This document shows, in pieces, positions 9,117-18,958 of a stretch of 64,000 bases of DNA (positions are counted from its first letter, which is position 1; each line of letters starts with the position of its first letter). The notes beneath the pieces were generated by a model. That model was not told the origin of the DNA, made no database searches, and saw nothing but the letters and a program-made list of their open reading frames with translations. The stretch is from NCBI GenBank assembly GCA_964562685.1, contig CAZLUP010000003.1:62001-126000 (forward strand), in the 5' to 3' direction. The DNA is from Stanieria sp964562685 (GTDB taxonomy: Bacteria; Cyanobacteriota; Cyanobacteriia; Cyanobacteriales; Xenococcaceae). The position numbers and the translations under genes were made by a program.

Positions 9117-11795
9117 CTAGATAGAAGCTTGAAGCACTTCAAAAAGCTCGTAAATATATTTTGTTGGTAAAAATCTTGACATATCTTCTAATAGTTGAAA
9201 CCATAAAATAGACCCTTGATGTTTATTAAGAGAATCCCAAGGTTTAGGACGATCTAGTAAATGGATAATTAAACTTTGATCAGAAAACATCAATTCATCA
9301 AATGTTCTTTGGTCATAAGGAGGATAAAAATCATTAAATCGAGGAGATAAATCGGCAATTTGACCATCAAATGCTATATTCAAAGCACACTGATCATGGT
9401 AAAGAAGTTTATGTCCCTCTTCTACAGCAACTCTAACTGCTTGATTTAATAAATTAGTTAATTTAGGATGAGTTGAATCAAAAGCAATGACTCCAGAATT
9501 ATAGTATTTTTTACTTTCTAAGTTATTAATTTTAATTGCCTCTTCTATTTCAGACTTTGGTCTTTCTCTACGAGCTGCAATTGGATAACCATTAAAATCT
9601 AGATAATCTATTTCTTCAAGAGAATCAAGAATAATAGTATCTGAATCTATGTATAACCACCGAGAGTTAGAGCAAATATCATTCAATACTTGACCAAAAA
9701 ATAATCTATAATAAGCTGTTCTTGAAAGAGAATCTCCTCCAGTAAAAACACCATAACCAGTAGTGAGTTTATAATCACTAAGCCCTTTGACTAAAGATTC
9801 AATATCTATAAATTCGATTATTAAATTTAAATTTCTAGCTAAAACTTGATAAGGTTCTTTAATCAATTTTAGAGTTCGGTTATCGGCTACAACATAAATT
9901 GGGTTGTTACCTAGTTTATGTTTATTATGTTTATGCAGTGAAAATATTGATACTAAAGTTGGTAGACTATAAGCTTTGTCTGTACAATAAAATATTTTTG
10001 TTTTAATTAATTCTAATTGAGAAAGTTGCTCATAAAAAATATTTTCTTTTAATCTTAATCTGTTTTCATAAATAATTAAATCTCTTGATAATGAGTTATC
10101 TTGTTTCATTAAAGAGATACATTGTCTGGCTTGACTTATTGGTTCTATTAATTGTTCAAGCAGAGCAGTTTTTATTAATAAAAAATTCGCCCTAGTTTCT
10201 TGATTATCTATATAGTTTTCTATAACATTTAAAGCTTCTTTAAATTTTTTGCTTTTACGAACAACTTTAATAAATAAATTATGATTGTGTACGTTTGTAG
10301 GTTCTTTAAAAATTGCTTCTGTTGCAAAATCAAAAGCTTTTTCCCATTCTCCCAATTCGCAAAATAATTTAGCTACAGCTTGATAATAAGAATTAGGCGG
10401 GACGGTGATTGTTTGCAACTTATTAAAATAATCTTGAGCTTTATCTAAATTTCCTGAATAGCAATATAACTCTAGTAATCTAACTTTAACTTCTTCGTTA
10501 TTAGGACAAATCGCTAAAGCTTGTTCAAGCATTTGAGCGGATTTATCCCAATCTCGTTTTGCTAAATATGCGTGTGCTGCTGCAAAGATAATATCAAAAT
10601 CTTCTCCAAAAAAGCTTAAAGCTTGATTAAAAATTATTTCTGCTTGTTCAATTTTTTTATCTTCAATGTAAGAATATCCTAAACTAATATAAGACCATTT
10701 ATTCTCTGGTTGACGCTCAATAGCTTTGCACCAATTAACTTGTGCTACTGATTTATTTCCTTGTTTTTTTTGTAATTCAGCTAAACCAAGATAACCAAGA
10801 GCGTTATTAGGATCAATTTCAATGATTTTATTAAAACAAGCTTGAGCTTGTTGATATTCATTAATACTTTGGTAAGACTTTCCTAATAAATGCCAGCACC
10901 ATAAATTGCGATCATCTATATTTATTGCTTTTTCAAAAGATAAAATTGCTTCTTTAATTTTTGATTGATGAAAGTAAACTTCTCCCAGACAAATTAAAAG
11001 CCAAAATTTATCACCGAATTGTTGATTTACTGTTAGTAGAGTTTGTTCCGCATCAGAATATCTTTTTAATCTGAATAAGCATTCTCCTTTACGTAGCATG
11101 GCATGATAATGTTCAGGATTAAGAGCTAATGACTGTTCATACATAGTCAAAGCTTTTTGAAAATTCTTATTTTCAAAAATATCGTCAGCTTTTTTGAGAA
11201 TTATTTCAAATGATTCTGAGGTAAAATACTTTTTAACAAGTTGAAAATTAGGTTCTATTTCTATGACTTTGAGGAAAAAATTATTGGCTTCATCTAGTTT
11301 GGATAACCTTTCATAAAGTTGACCAAGGCGATAATAAGCCCAATGAAAATTTTCATTCAAATTAATGACTTTGAGAAAATGTTTTTCAGCTAAATCTAGC
11401 TGATTCTGTTCCAACAAAATTTCTCCAAGCTTTTGATGAATTAAAAAATCATCTGGGTTAAGAGTTAATGCTTGTTGGTAAGCATCAATTGCTTCAGCTA
11501 TTTTACCTTGTTGGGCAAAGAAAAGTCCTAATCCATAATGACCCCAGTGAAAATCAGATTCAAGTACGACTGATTTATAAAAATTCTCGTAAGCTTCTGA
11601 TGAATTTCCTTGTTCTAGAAAAGCTACTCCCAACTTAAAATAAATAGTAGCGGAATCAGGATGGTAGTATAAGCCTTGTTGATAAATTTCAATAGCTTGT
11701 TGTATATTTCCTTCTTTTAAGAATGATGCTCCTCGGTCTAAGCATTCTTGGACTGATAATTCTTGAGACTGTTGGCTAATATTTGTTACGGTCAT
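9117..11795 (-). CDS. TPR protein with C-terminal GT8-type glycosyltransferase
   Basis: Residues 12-500 of this 892-residue protein are a TPR array with some degenerate units. Residues about 596-870 are a glycosyltransferase family 8 (GT-A fold) domain. It shows the opening KTKIFYCTDKAY, the metal-binding DSD of YIDSDTIILD near 717, the conserved YYNSGVIAFD, and a late IHLLDRPKPW resembling the family HxxGxxKPW. GT8 enzymes transfer galactose, glucose or related sugars with retention. This is the third catalytic type attached to a TPR array in the locus. The start ATG 11795 lies 73 bp from the stop of the preceding gene. Donor and acceptor are not predictable. Confidence 0.88.
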   Translation of the reverse strand: MTVTNISQQSQELSVQECLDRGASFLKEGNIQQAIEIYQQGLYYHPDSATIYFKLGVAFLEQGNSSEAYENFYKSVVLESDFHWGHYGLGLFFAQQGKIAEAIDAYQQALTLNPDDFLIHQKLGEILLEQNQLDLAEKHFLKVINLNENFHWAYYRLGQLYERLSKLDEANNFFLKVIEIEPNFQLVKKYFTSESFEIILKKADDIFENKNFQKALTMYEQSLALNPEHYHAMLRKGECLFRLKRYSDAEQTLLTVNQQFGDKFWLLICLGEVYFHQSKIKEAILSFEKAINIDDRNLWCWHLLGKSYQSINEYQQAQACFNKIIEIDPNNALGYLGLAELQKKQGNKSVAQVNWCKAIERQPENKWSYISLGYSYIEDKKIEQAEIIFNQALSFFGEDFDIIFAAAHAYLAKRDWDKSAQMLEQALAICPNNEEVKVRLLELYCYSGNLDKAQDYFNKLQTITVPPNSYYQAVAKLFCELGEWEKAFDFATEAIFKEPTNVHNHNLFIKVVRKSKKFKEALNVIENYIDNQETRANFLLIKTALLEQLIEPISQARQCISLMKQDNSLSRDLIIYENRLRLKENIFYEQLSQLELIKTKIFYCTDKAYSLPTLVSIFSLHKHNKHKLGNNPIYVVADNRTLKLIKEPYQVLARNLNLIIEFIDIESLVKGLSDYKLTTGYGVFTGGDSLSRTAYYRLFFGQVLNDICSNSRWLYIDSDTIILDSLEEIDYLDFNGYPIAARRERPKSEIEEAIKINNLESKKYYNSGVIAFDSTHPKLTNLLNQAVRVAVEEGHKLLYHDQCALNIAFDGQIADLSPRFNDFYPPYDQRTFDELMFSDQSLIIHLLDRPKPWDSLNKHQGSILWFQLLEDMSRFLPTKYIYELFEVLQASI

Positions 11796-11868
11796 AAATA
11801 CAAGTTGAATTTGAATTAATTATTGACTTTGAAATAGTTATATATATTTAAATAATTAAAATTTATAA

Positions 11869-14800
11869 TTAAATCATCAAAAACTTTTTTAAAGAAGCTT
11901 TTACTACTTCACAACTATAGGGAATAAGTGCTTCTTGAGATTTTGTTGCTAGCTGATTCCAAATATTTTCATCTTGATAAAGTCTTAAAATTTGATTAGC
12001 AAATTCCTCAGTATTATTTGCTTCTAAAATATTTTCTTCGTGGATTAGATTCATTCCTTCTATCCCAATAGAAGTAGAGACAATTGGCAAGCCGTATTCC
12101 AAACTTTGTCCAATTTTTCCTTTCATTCCTGCGCCATATCTTAAAGGAGAAACAAACACTTTATGGCTTAAAAAATAGGAACTTACATCAGAAATATATC
12201 CTGGTACAATAATGCGATCGCACTCTAAGTTTTTTACTTCTGGAGTCGGATTACTGCCAAGTAAAGTTACTTTTACTTTTGGTATTTTTTCCCATACCAA
12301 TGGCATAATTTCTTCACACAACCATAACACAGCATCTACGTTGGGGGGATGAGTGTAACTACCAATAAATAAAATATTTTCTCTACTATGAAAATCTCTA
12401 GTTTCACCTAAATAAGGAGTATGAATATTGGGAATAACTGCTACATTAGAAACGCCTTGCTGTTTTAGTATTTCTTTTTCTACAGAAGTAACTGTAATAG
12501 TCAAATCTGCTTGGTGAGAAATGGTTAATTCCCTGGCTTGCATATTGATCCATTCAGTTGCTGCTTGCATATTTTTTTCTGGAGATAATTCCCAAGCACG
12601 TTTCATTCTCAAATAATGTAAATCGATAGTGTCGTAGATAATTTTGATATCTGGTTGTTGCCGAATAATTGGGATATATTTTTCGTTAAGTTCGGGGCGA
12701 CAAATCCAGGCAAAATCTACTAGAGGTAATCTAGCTTTGATCTGTTCTTCAGGAGTCGTTCCATAACCATCTTGAGTGTAGAGGACTTCAATTTGAAGAT
12801 TTTGTAAAATCGAGGTATAGGGTTCGTCTTTGACACCATTATCGGCTGTAAAGATAACGTGATAGTTAAGTTCTTTAAAGATAGTTAGAAGATGAAATAG
12901 GCGTTTTGAGCCTGATTCTTTGTCATAGCAAGGCATATAACTGTCTATGACTAAAATAGTTTTTTGTCCTGAGTATTTTCTTGCCGTTTGAGGCACATTT
13001 TCAGCACCTTGATTGGGTTGATAAAGTTCCGTTGCTAAGACTGATTGCCATTTTTGTTTAAATTTAGCTGCATTGATGACTTGATATTTTTTAGTACCGC
13101 TATGGGTAGAAGTTCCTGATGTGATGCCTTCATAATGTACTACTTCAGACTTTGGTTGATACATTACTTTTAAGCCTAAGCGATGACGAATTGCAAAGCA
13201 TAAGTCAGTATCTTCGTAGTAAGCAGGAGCAAAATCGGTTTCAAAGCCTTTTAAAGCTTCAAAAGTCGCTTTTTTAACCATTAAACTTGCTCCCGAACAA
13301 TAATCTACCTCCCGCAAGTAATTATATTGAGGGTCATGAGGATTATCGTTTCTGCCATAATTCCAACCAGAAGCATCCTGCCAAATAATACCGCCAGCTT
13401 CTTGAAGAGAGCCTTGAGGATAAACTAGTTTTGAGCCTACTGCGCCTACCTGTTCGTCTTGGAGGAAGACATCAATTAAACTTTCAATACAGTTGGGGCG
13501 AATTTCTGTATCATTATTGAGGAAGTAAAGGTATTCACCTTTAGCTACTGCTGCACCTTTATTGCAAGAATGAATAAAGCCTAAATTCTGATTATTATCA
13601 ATCAAAATTAAGCCTTCAATCTCGCTTAACGTCTCTTGAGTCTTGTCTTGAGAACAGTCATTAATAACGATAACTTCAACTAAAGTAGTTGCTTGGATGT
13701 TTTTGACTAAGGCTTGTAAACATTGAAGAGTGTATTGAAGTTGGTTGTAGACGGGAATAATAATTGAAACCGTAGGGCAATCATTGTGAGGTAAAACTAT
13801 AACTGATTGAATAGTGATAGCTTGATTCACTTCGGATGATGGTTGAGGATCACCAGTTACCAGGGATTCAAGAATTTTCTTGACATCGGTTTGGGGATTT
13901 TGTTTGAGTAAAGTATTGTCTAATCGAATCGAAGCTTCCAAGTTGCGCGGTTGAACTTGCATTGCCATTTGATAGGCGATAACTGCTTCATCTAATTTTT
14001 CTTGCTTGACTAGAGCATTACCTAAACCAATATAAAGTTCTGCATTATATTTATCGATTGCTAATGCTTGATGATAGTTATGAGGTTCATCAGGATTTTT
14101 AGCGATCGCTTGGCGATAACATTGAAGTGCTAATTCGCGATCTTTTTGAATTCTTTGATAAAGAGCATCGCCTAATTTATTTTGAATTTTTGGTAAATCT
14201 GAGTTGAGTGTAACTACCGACTGATAAGCGGTGATTGCTTCATTCCAAAGTTTGATTTTACTACAAGCTTCTCCTAGGTTGTAATGTGACCAAACAAATT
14301 CGGGATTCAGTTTAACTGACTGACGAAGAGCATCAACGGCTTCTTGCCATTGTTCGATTTGAATTAGAGCGTATCCTAAATTATTGTGTGACCAAGAAAA
14401 ATCTGGATTAATTTTAATTGCCTGACGATAAGCTTCAATTGCTTCATGCCATTTTTTTTGTTTGGTTAAAGCTTCGCCCCAATAATGATAGGCTTCCCAG
14501 TAATTAGGCTCTAGTTGAATAGCTGCTCGATAATGATCGCTGGCTTTTTGCCATTGTTGTTGTTCAAAGCAAGCTTGAGCAATCTGATAATGTAGTGGGG
14601 CATAATTAGGACTGTTTTTCAGTCCTTGTTGATAACAATTGAGTGCTTGTTGTTTTTGTCCTGCTAAATTAAGTAACTCGCCAAGACGCAGATAAGCCTC
14701 TCCTAAAGATGGTTGCAATTGAATTGCCTGGCGATAAAGTGCGATCGCTTTGTCAGATTTTCTTTGTTTTAATAACTGATTGCCTAATTGTAAATATTCT

Positions 14801-16308
14801 TCTGCTTTAATTTTTTCAGGTTCTAACTGAATTGCTCGCAACCAATAAGAAATTGCTTTGTTTTCTTCTCCTGACTGGGTTAAAGCTCTAGCTAAATTAC
14901 GATAAGCTCCAGCAAAATTAGGATTGAGTTGGATTGCTTTTTGATAATGAGCGACTGCTTTTTGCCATTGTTTTTGTTCTGCATAGATACTAGCTACATT
15001 AGCTTGCGCTTCAGCCGAGTGAGGATTTTGCTCTGCTTTTTGTAAATATTGTTGTAATTTTGAATCAGGGTTTTGGGCTGAGGAAATTTGTAATTGTTCT
15101 GGACTATGGTGAGAATTTAAAAATTTTTGTTGAATCGGATTAACTGTTAATTGATGAGGATTATTTTTAAGTTCTAAAACTCGCTGATAATATTTGCTAG
15201 CTTGTTGCCATTCGCCCAGTTGTTCTAAGGTGATAGCTAATTTTTGATGAGCTTCAATGGAAGTAGGAGCTAGTTCAATTGCATGGGAATACTGCTGAAG
15301 AGCCTCTTGAAATTTACCTATTTTAAGTAATTGTTCACCCAACTGAAAATGTTGTTGAAAAGCTAACTCGGGTTTGGCTTGTAATTGAATTGCTAATTGA
15401 TTATATTCTCTAACTTTATCTTGGTTGCCTAAATGTTCCCAAACTTTGGCTAAATGCTTATAAACACCAGGAAAATCAGGTTTAAAAACCAAGGCTTTTT
15501 GATAATAATTAAGTGCTAGTTGCCATTGTTGCTTGCTTGCATAAAGAGTACCTAAATTAGCATAAATTTCTGCTAAATCAGGACGTAATTCTAAAGCTTT
15601 AGCATAACAACCAATTGCCTCAGTTGTATTACCAATTCTTTGATAAGCATTACCTAAAAGTTTATAAGCTTCTACTATAGTTGGATTGATTTTGAGAGCA
15701 TTGTGACAAGCTTTAATTACTTCTTCCCATTGCTGATTTTCCCAGTAAATTGTTGCTTGTTCGAGATAAACTTGCGCTACTTCTAATTTAGGCATCAAAA
15801 TTTGAGTATTAGCAGTTATAGCTACTTGAGCTAAGTGGCAGGTACTCCCGAGTTCAACTCGGGAGACGGCACGCATCGGTGTTCCTCGGTCAGTTTTAGA
15901 AGATTGATGTGTCGGCATTTGCTGATATTGAGGTGTAAAATTTTGCCAACTAAAACTAGGCGCAGGTAACTGAATAAATTCAGGTTGTCTATCTTCGTTT
16001 TCAGATTTGATTTGTCTAGGTTTCATTTGAGAAATTGTTGGTGTAAACTTAGCTCGATTTACTTTTAAATTGATAGCATTCAAATAATGAGCGATCGCCT
16101 CAGTGAAATTACCTTGTTGTCTTAAAATTATTGCTAATTTTTCATGAGTTTCAAGTGAATTGGGTTGAGATTTTAAGACTTGTCGATATCCATAAACTGC
16201 TTCGTTTAAATTACCAAATCCCCAAAAATCAGTAGTTTGTTCAAACTTGATTGAAGCTAACTCTGAATTAGAAAAACTTACGAAACTAGTTGTCGAATCT
16301 TCAGACAT
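11869..16308 (-). CDS. Giant TPR protein with tandem GT2 and GT4 glycosyltransferases
   Basis: This 1479-residue protein has TPR repeats from about residue 40 to 830. A GT2 domain follows at about 845-1090 (SIIIPVYN, LNNDTEI as the DxD-type region, YYEDTDLC near the catalytic base), then a GT-B/GT4 domain at about 1115-1475 (FIGSYTHPPNVDAV, GAGMKGKIGQSLEYGLPIV). The GT2 part is of the rhamnosyltransferase-like type. That fits the dTDP-rhamnose genes just upstream, though specificity is inferred. The TPR scaffold aligns with the protein at 1135-5427. Residues 140-156 come from an in-frame palindromic repeat. Two catalytic domains suggest it adds two successive sugars. Confidence 0.92.
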   Translation of the reverse strand: MSEDSTTSFVSFSNSELASIKFEQTTDFWGFGNLNEAVYGYRQVLKSQPNSLETHEKLAIILRQQGNFTEAIAHYLNAINLKVNRAKFTPTISQMKPRQIKSENEDRQPEFIQLPAPSFSWQNFTPQYQQMPTHQSSKTDRGTPMRAVSRVELGSTCHLAQVAITANTQILMPKLEVAQVYLEQATIYWENQQWEEVIKACHNALKINPTIVEAYKLLGNAYQRIGNTTEAIGCYAKALELRPDLAEIYANLGTLYASKQQWQLALNYYQKALVFKPDFPGVYKHLAKVWEHLGNQDKVREYNQLAIQLQAKPELAFQQHFQLGEQLLKIGKFQEALQQYSHAIELAPTSIEAHQKLAITLEQLGEWQQASKYYQRVLELKNNPHQLTVNPIQQKFLNSHHSPEQLQISSAQNPDSKLQQYLQKAEQNPHSAEAQANVASIYAEQKQWQKAVAHYQKAIQLNPNFAGAYRNLARALTQSGEENKAISYWLRAIQLEPEKIKAEEYLQLGNQLLKQRKSDKAIALYRQAIQLQPSLGEAYLRLGELLNLAGQKQQALNCYQQGLKNSPNYAPLHYQIAQACFEQQQWQKASDHYRAAIQLEPNYWEAYHYWGEALTKQKKWHEAIEAYRQAIKINPDFSWSHNNLGYALIQIEQWQEAVDALRQSVKLNPEFVWSHYNLGEACSKIKLWNEAITAYQSVVTLNSDLPKIQNKLGDALYQRIQKDRELALQCYRQAIAKNPDEPHNYHQALAIDKYNAELYIGLGNALVKQEKLDEAVIAYQMAMQVQPRNLEASIRLDNTLLKQNPQTDVKKILESLVTGDPQPSSEVNQAITIQSVIVLPHNDCPTVSIIIPVYNQLQYTLQCLQALVKNIQATTLVEVIVINDCSQDKTQETLSEIEGLILIDNNQNLGFIHSCNKGAAVAKGEYLYFLNNDTEIRPNCIESLIDVFLQDEQVGAVGSKLVYPQGSLQEAGGIIWQDASGWNYGRNDNPHDPQYNYLREVDYCSGASLMVKKATFEALKGFETDFAPAYYEDTDLCFAIRHRLGLKVMYQPKSEVVHYEGITSGTSTHSGTKKYQVINAAKFKQKWQSVLATELYQPNQGAENVPQTARKYSGQKTILVIDSYMPCYDKESGSKRLFHLLTIFKELNYHVIFTADNGVKDEPYTSILQNLQIEVLYTQDGYGTTPEEQIKARLPLVDFAWICRPELNEKYIPIIRQQPDIKIIYDTIDLHYLRMKRAWELSPEKNMQAATEWINMQARELTISHQADLTITVTSVEKEILKQQGVSNVAVIPNIHTPYLGETRDFHSRENILFIGSYTHPPNVDAVLWLCEEIMPLVWEKIPKVKVTLLGSNPTPEVKNLECDRIIVPGYISDVSSYFLSHKVFVSPLRYGAGMKGKIGQSLEYGLPIVSTSIGIEGMNLIHEENILEANNTEEFANQILRLYQDENIWNQLATKSQEALIPYSCEVVKASLKKFLMI
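15841..15890. repeat. GC-rich palindromic repeat inside a coding sequence, copy 2
   Basis: A 50-bp block carries a perfect 10-bp inverted repeat with one central base at 15845-15865 (CTCCCGAGTT, C, AACTCGGGAG), followed by GACGGCAC. It shares GGTACTCC, GTTCAAC, GGAGACGGCAC and a GTTCC end with the 4041-4140 copy. Here it lies in the opposite orientation to the gene and in a different inter-TPR linker. It is also read through without a stop. Confidence 0.8.
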
Positions 16309-16672
16309 TAGAGTTAATCAAGAAAATAATAATAAATAAATTTAAAAATCTAAATTATTTAACAATACTAAAATATCAATTGTTTTAATAATATTCAAGC
16401 TTTATTTTTTCTGTTTTTTTAATTAATTAATTTTACGTAAATAGTGTTTATACTAATAATCTAAATTTGACCCAATACTTTTGAAAAAAAATATTGTTTT
16501 TGACATAGCTATTAAAGCTGAAAAATATTCATCTAATTACTTTTCAACTGCTTAGAACACAAATATAATTAATAAAATATAAAATAAGCTAGCTTGAAAT
16601 TTAGCTAGCTGACCTGAGTAAAAATATTTAATTGTATTTGTTAACTAATTAACAACTTCCTCTAGTTATAAA
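16309..16672. other. Intergenic region between rfbB and the TPR-glycosyltransferase
   Basis: A 364-bp, very AT-rich spacer. It holds a probable terminator for the rhamnose cassette at its right side (16575-16610) and presumably the promoter of the downstream TPR-glycosyltransferase gene, which I could not locate with confidence. Confidence 0.5.
16575..16610 (-). terminator. Probable terminator of the dTDP-rhamnose cassette
   Basis: An 8-bp inverted repeat (AGCTAGCT) with an 8-base loop is followed on the minus strand by the U-rich stretch TATTTTATATTTT. It lies about 60 bp downstream of the rfbB stop. The stem has only 4 G-C pairs, so strength is uncertain. Confidence 0.45.
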
Positions 16673-17740
16673 CTAGGAATAAACTTGTTGATAATAACTT
16701 TGATACTCTGGAGACAGTAAAGGTTGCCACCAAGAACGATTATTTAAGTACCATACCACTGTTTGACGTAAACCTTCTTGTACAGTGACTTGAGGGGTCC
16801 AACCTAATTCAGTTTTAATTTTAGTAGCATCGATCGCATACCTACGGTCGTGTCCTGGTCGATCTTTAACAAAGCTTATTAGTTTTTGCGCGGGAGTAAC
16901 GGGTAATTCTGAGGCAAGTTCATCCATCAAATCGCAAATTTGCTGAACTAATTCTATATTTTTGACTTCGTTATTTCCACCAATATTGTATGTTTCTCCT
17001 GGTGTACCACGATTGATGACGACATCTAAAGCACGACAATGATCTTCAACATACAACCAATCTCGAATATTTTGACCATCTCCATACACTGGCAGAGGTT
17101 TACCAAGCAGTATATTAATACACATTAAAGGAATGAGCTTTTCAGGAAAATGATAAGGACCATAATTATTGGAGCAATTGGTAATTATCGTAGGCATTCC
17201 GTAGGTATGATAGTAAGCACGAGCAAGATGATCGCTACCTGCTTTTGATGCTGAATAGGGACTGTTAGGTGCATAGGGAGTAGTTTCAGAGAAGGCTGGG
17301 TCGTCTGGTGCTAAACTTCCATAAACTTCATCTGTAGAAACATTAAGAAAACGATAATTTAAAGGCTTTCCCTGCTCTTGCCATCTCTTACGAAAAGATT
17401 CGAGTAGAGTGAATGTGCCAACCACATTGGTTTCTATAAAAGCACCAGGACCTAAAATTGAACGATCCACATGAGATTCAGCAGCAAAATGGGCAATTGT
17501 ATCAATTTGTTCTTCTTGAAGCAGTCGGTCAATTAAGTCGCGATCGCAAATATTACCATGAACAAAACGTAGGTTAGCCTTACCTTCTAAAGTAGCAAGA
17601 TTTTGGCGATTTCCTGCATAGGTAAGAGCGTCTAAAACTACAACACGGTCGCTTTTATACGTTTTGCACCAATGATGGACAAAATTAGAGCCAATAAAAC
17701 CAGCCCCACCAGTTATTAGTATGTTTCGAGATTGATTCAT
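16673..17740 (-). CDS. rfbB: dTDP-glucose 4,6-dehydratase
   Basis: The 355-residue short-chain dehydrogenase/reductase has the NAD-binding GGAGFIGSNF at residues 11-20, the active-site region STDEVYGSL, and the catalytic YSASKAGSDH (YxxxK). It converts dTDP-glucose to dTDP-4-keto-6-deoxyglucose, the second step of dTDP-L-rhamnose synthesis in the cytoplasm. Length matches the family. It is the last gene of the minus-strand cassette rfbC-rfbD-rfbA-rfbB, 110 bp after the rfbA-like gene. The intervening gap contains degenerate ATTAGTTATTGG-type repeats. It supplies the rhamnose precursor for the adjacent glycosyltransferases. Confidence 0.95.
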   Translation of the reverse strand: MNQSRNILITGGAGFIGSNFVHHWCKTYKSDRVVVLDALTYAGNRQNLATLEGKANLRFVHGNICDRDLIDRLLQEEQIDTIAHFAAESHVDRSILGPGAFIETNVVGTFTLLESFRKRWQEQGKPLNYRFLNVSTDEVYGSLAPDDPAFSETTPYAPNSPYSASKAGSDHLARAYYHTYGMPTIITNCSNNYGPYHFPEKLIPLMCINILLGKPLPVYGDGQNIRDWLYVEDHCRALDVVINRGTPGETYNIGGNNEVKNIELVQQICDLMDELASELPVTPAQKLISFVKDRPGHDRRYAIDATKIKTELGWTPQVTVQEGLRQTVVWYLNNRSWWQPLLSPEYQSYYQQVYS

Positions 17741-17850
17741 TTAGTTATCGGTCATTAGTTATTGGTTATTAGAATAGCTCTTAGCGAGCTAGCTAATGGC
17801 TAACAGCTTATAGCTTTTAAAAGACAAAGGACAAACAACCAAGGAACAAT

Positions 17851-18924
17851 TTAAGCTAATTCAATTTGAGAATCATCTCCAATCATGAATCTCAGTGCTA
17901 TAGGACGTTGGGGTGTAACTTTTAATTGCACTCTAGCACCAATCAGGCTGTCGACAATTCGTTGTTGAATTCCAATTACCTTAGCTTCAGTTAAAATTAC
18001 ACTATGTTCAATTTCGGTATCAATGATAGTAGCGCGATCGGCAATACTACTATAAGGTCCGATAAAACAGTTTTCAATTTGACAATTCTCACCAATAGTT
18101 ACGGGACCGCGAATCGTACTATTAATGATCCGAGAACCTTTACCTATATGAACTCTACCACTGATTTTGCTGTTAGAATCAACTTCTCCAGCCATAGTTG
18201 AGTCAAGGCAGGTATCTAAAATAATTTGATTGGCTGCGAGTAGATCATCTTTTTTCCCAGTATCTAGCCACCAACCTTGTAACTGGAAAGATTCAACATT
18301 TTTCTGACTTTCGATCAAATACTGAATTGCATCAGTAATCTCTAATTCTCCTCTAGGGGAAGGTTTAATATTTGCGATCGCTTCATGAATGGCAGGAGAA
18401 AATAAATATACTCCTACTAATGCCAGATTAGAAGGAGGAACTTTCGGTTTTTCAATTAGTTCTAACACTTTCCCCTGTTCATCAACTCTAGCTACCCCAA
18501 AAGCAGTAGGGTTTTCAACTTCACAAAGTAAAGTTAAGGCATCTAGATGTTTAGATTTAAATTTATCTAAAAATAAATCTAACTGACTTTGAACTAGATT
18601 ATCTCCCAGATACATGACAAAAGGAGAATCTTCGAGAAAAGGTCGGGCAATCTTGACGGCGTGAGCTAAACCCAAAGGTTGGTCTTGTAAGATATAGGTA
18701 ATTTTAGCTCCAAAGCGATCGCCATTGCCTGTTTTTGCTTTAACTTCCGCACCTGTTTCTGGACTAATAATAATACCAATATCGGTGATGCCAGCAGCAA
18801 TAATTGATTCAATACCGTACCAAAGAATCGGTTTATTAGCGACAGGGACAAGTTGTTTAGCACCAGTGTACGTCAAAGGACGTAAGCGAGTACCTTTACC
18901 ACCAGAGAGAATGAGTGCTTTCAT
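17851..18924 (-). CDS. rfbA: Glucose-1-phosphate thymidylyltransferase, long form
   Basis: The 357-residue protein begins MKALILSGGKGTRLRPLTYT, the nucleotidyltransferase signature loop, with the sugar-binding ITDAIQYLIE and lysine-containing EKPKVPP in the first 240 residues. The last 110 residues are hexapeptide-like repeats (left-handed beta-helix), so this is the long type of enzyme. The short RmlA of about 290 residues lacks this part. It makes dTDP-glucose from dTTP and glucose-1-phosphate, the first step of the rhamnose pathway. It sits 34 bp after rfbD in the same cassette. Long-form enzymes can serve other dTDP-sugars, so rhamnose use is inferred from context. Confidence 0.9.
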   Translation of the reverse strand: MKALILSGGKGTRLRPLTYTGAKQLVPVANKPILWYGIESIIAAGITDIGIIISPETGAEVKAKTGNGDRFGAKITYILQDQPLGLAHAVKIARPFLEDSPFVMYLGDNLVQSQLDLFLDKFKSKHLDALTLLCEVENPTAFGVARVDEQGKVLELIEKPKVPPSNLALVGVYLFSPAIHEAIANIKPSPRGELEITDAIQYLIESQKNVESFQLQGWWLDTGKKDDLLAANQIILDTCLDSTMAGEVDSNSKISGRVHIGKGSRIINSTIRGPVTIGENCQIENCFIGPYSSIADRATIIDTEIEHSVILTEAKVIGIQQRIVDSLIGARVQLKVTPQRPIALRFMIGDDSQIELA

Positions 18925-18958
18925 GATTTGTTCCTAAATAGTAATGAATGAGATCAAA

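Noticed and set aside
18004..18937. Several 60-70 codon frames opposite or overlapping the rfbA-like gene
   Set aside because: They are shadows of a well-supported coding sequence, with no ribosome-binding site or protein-like pattern.
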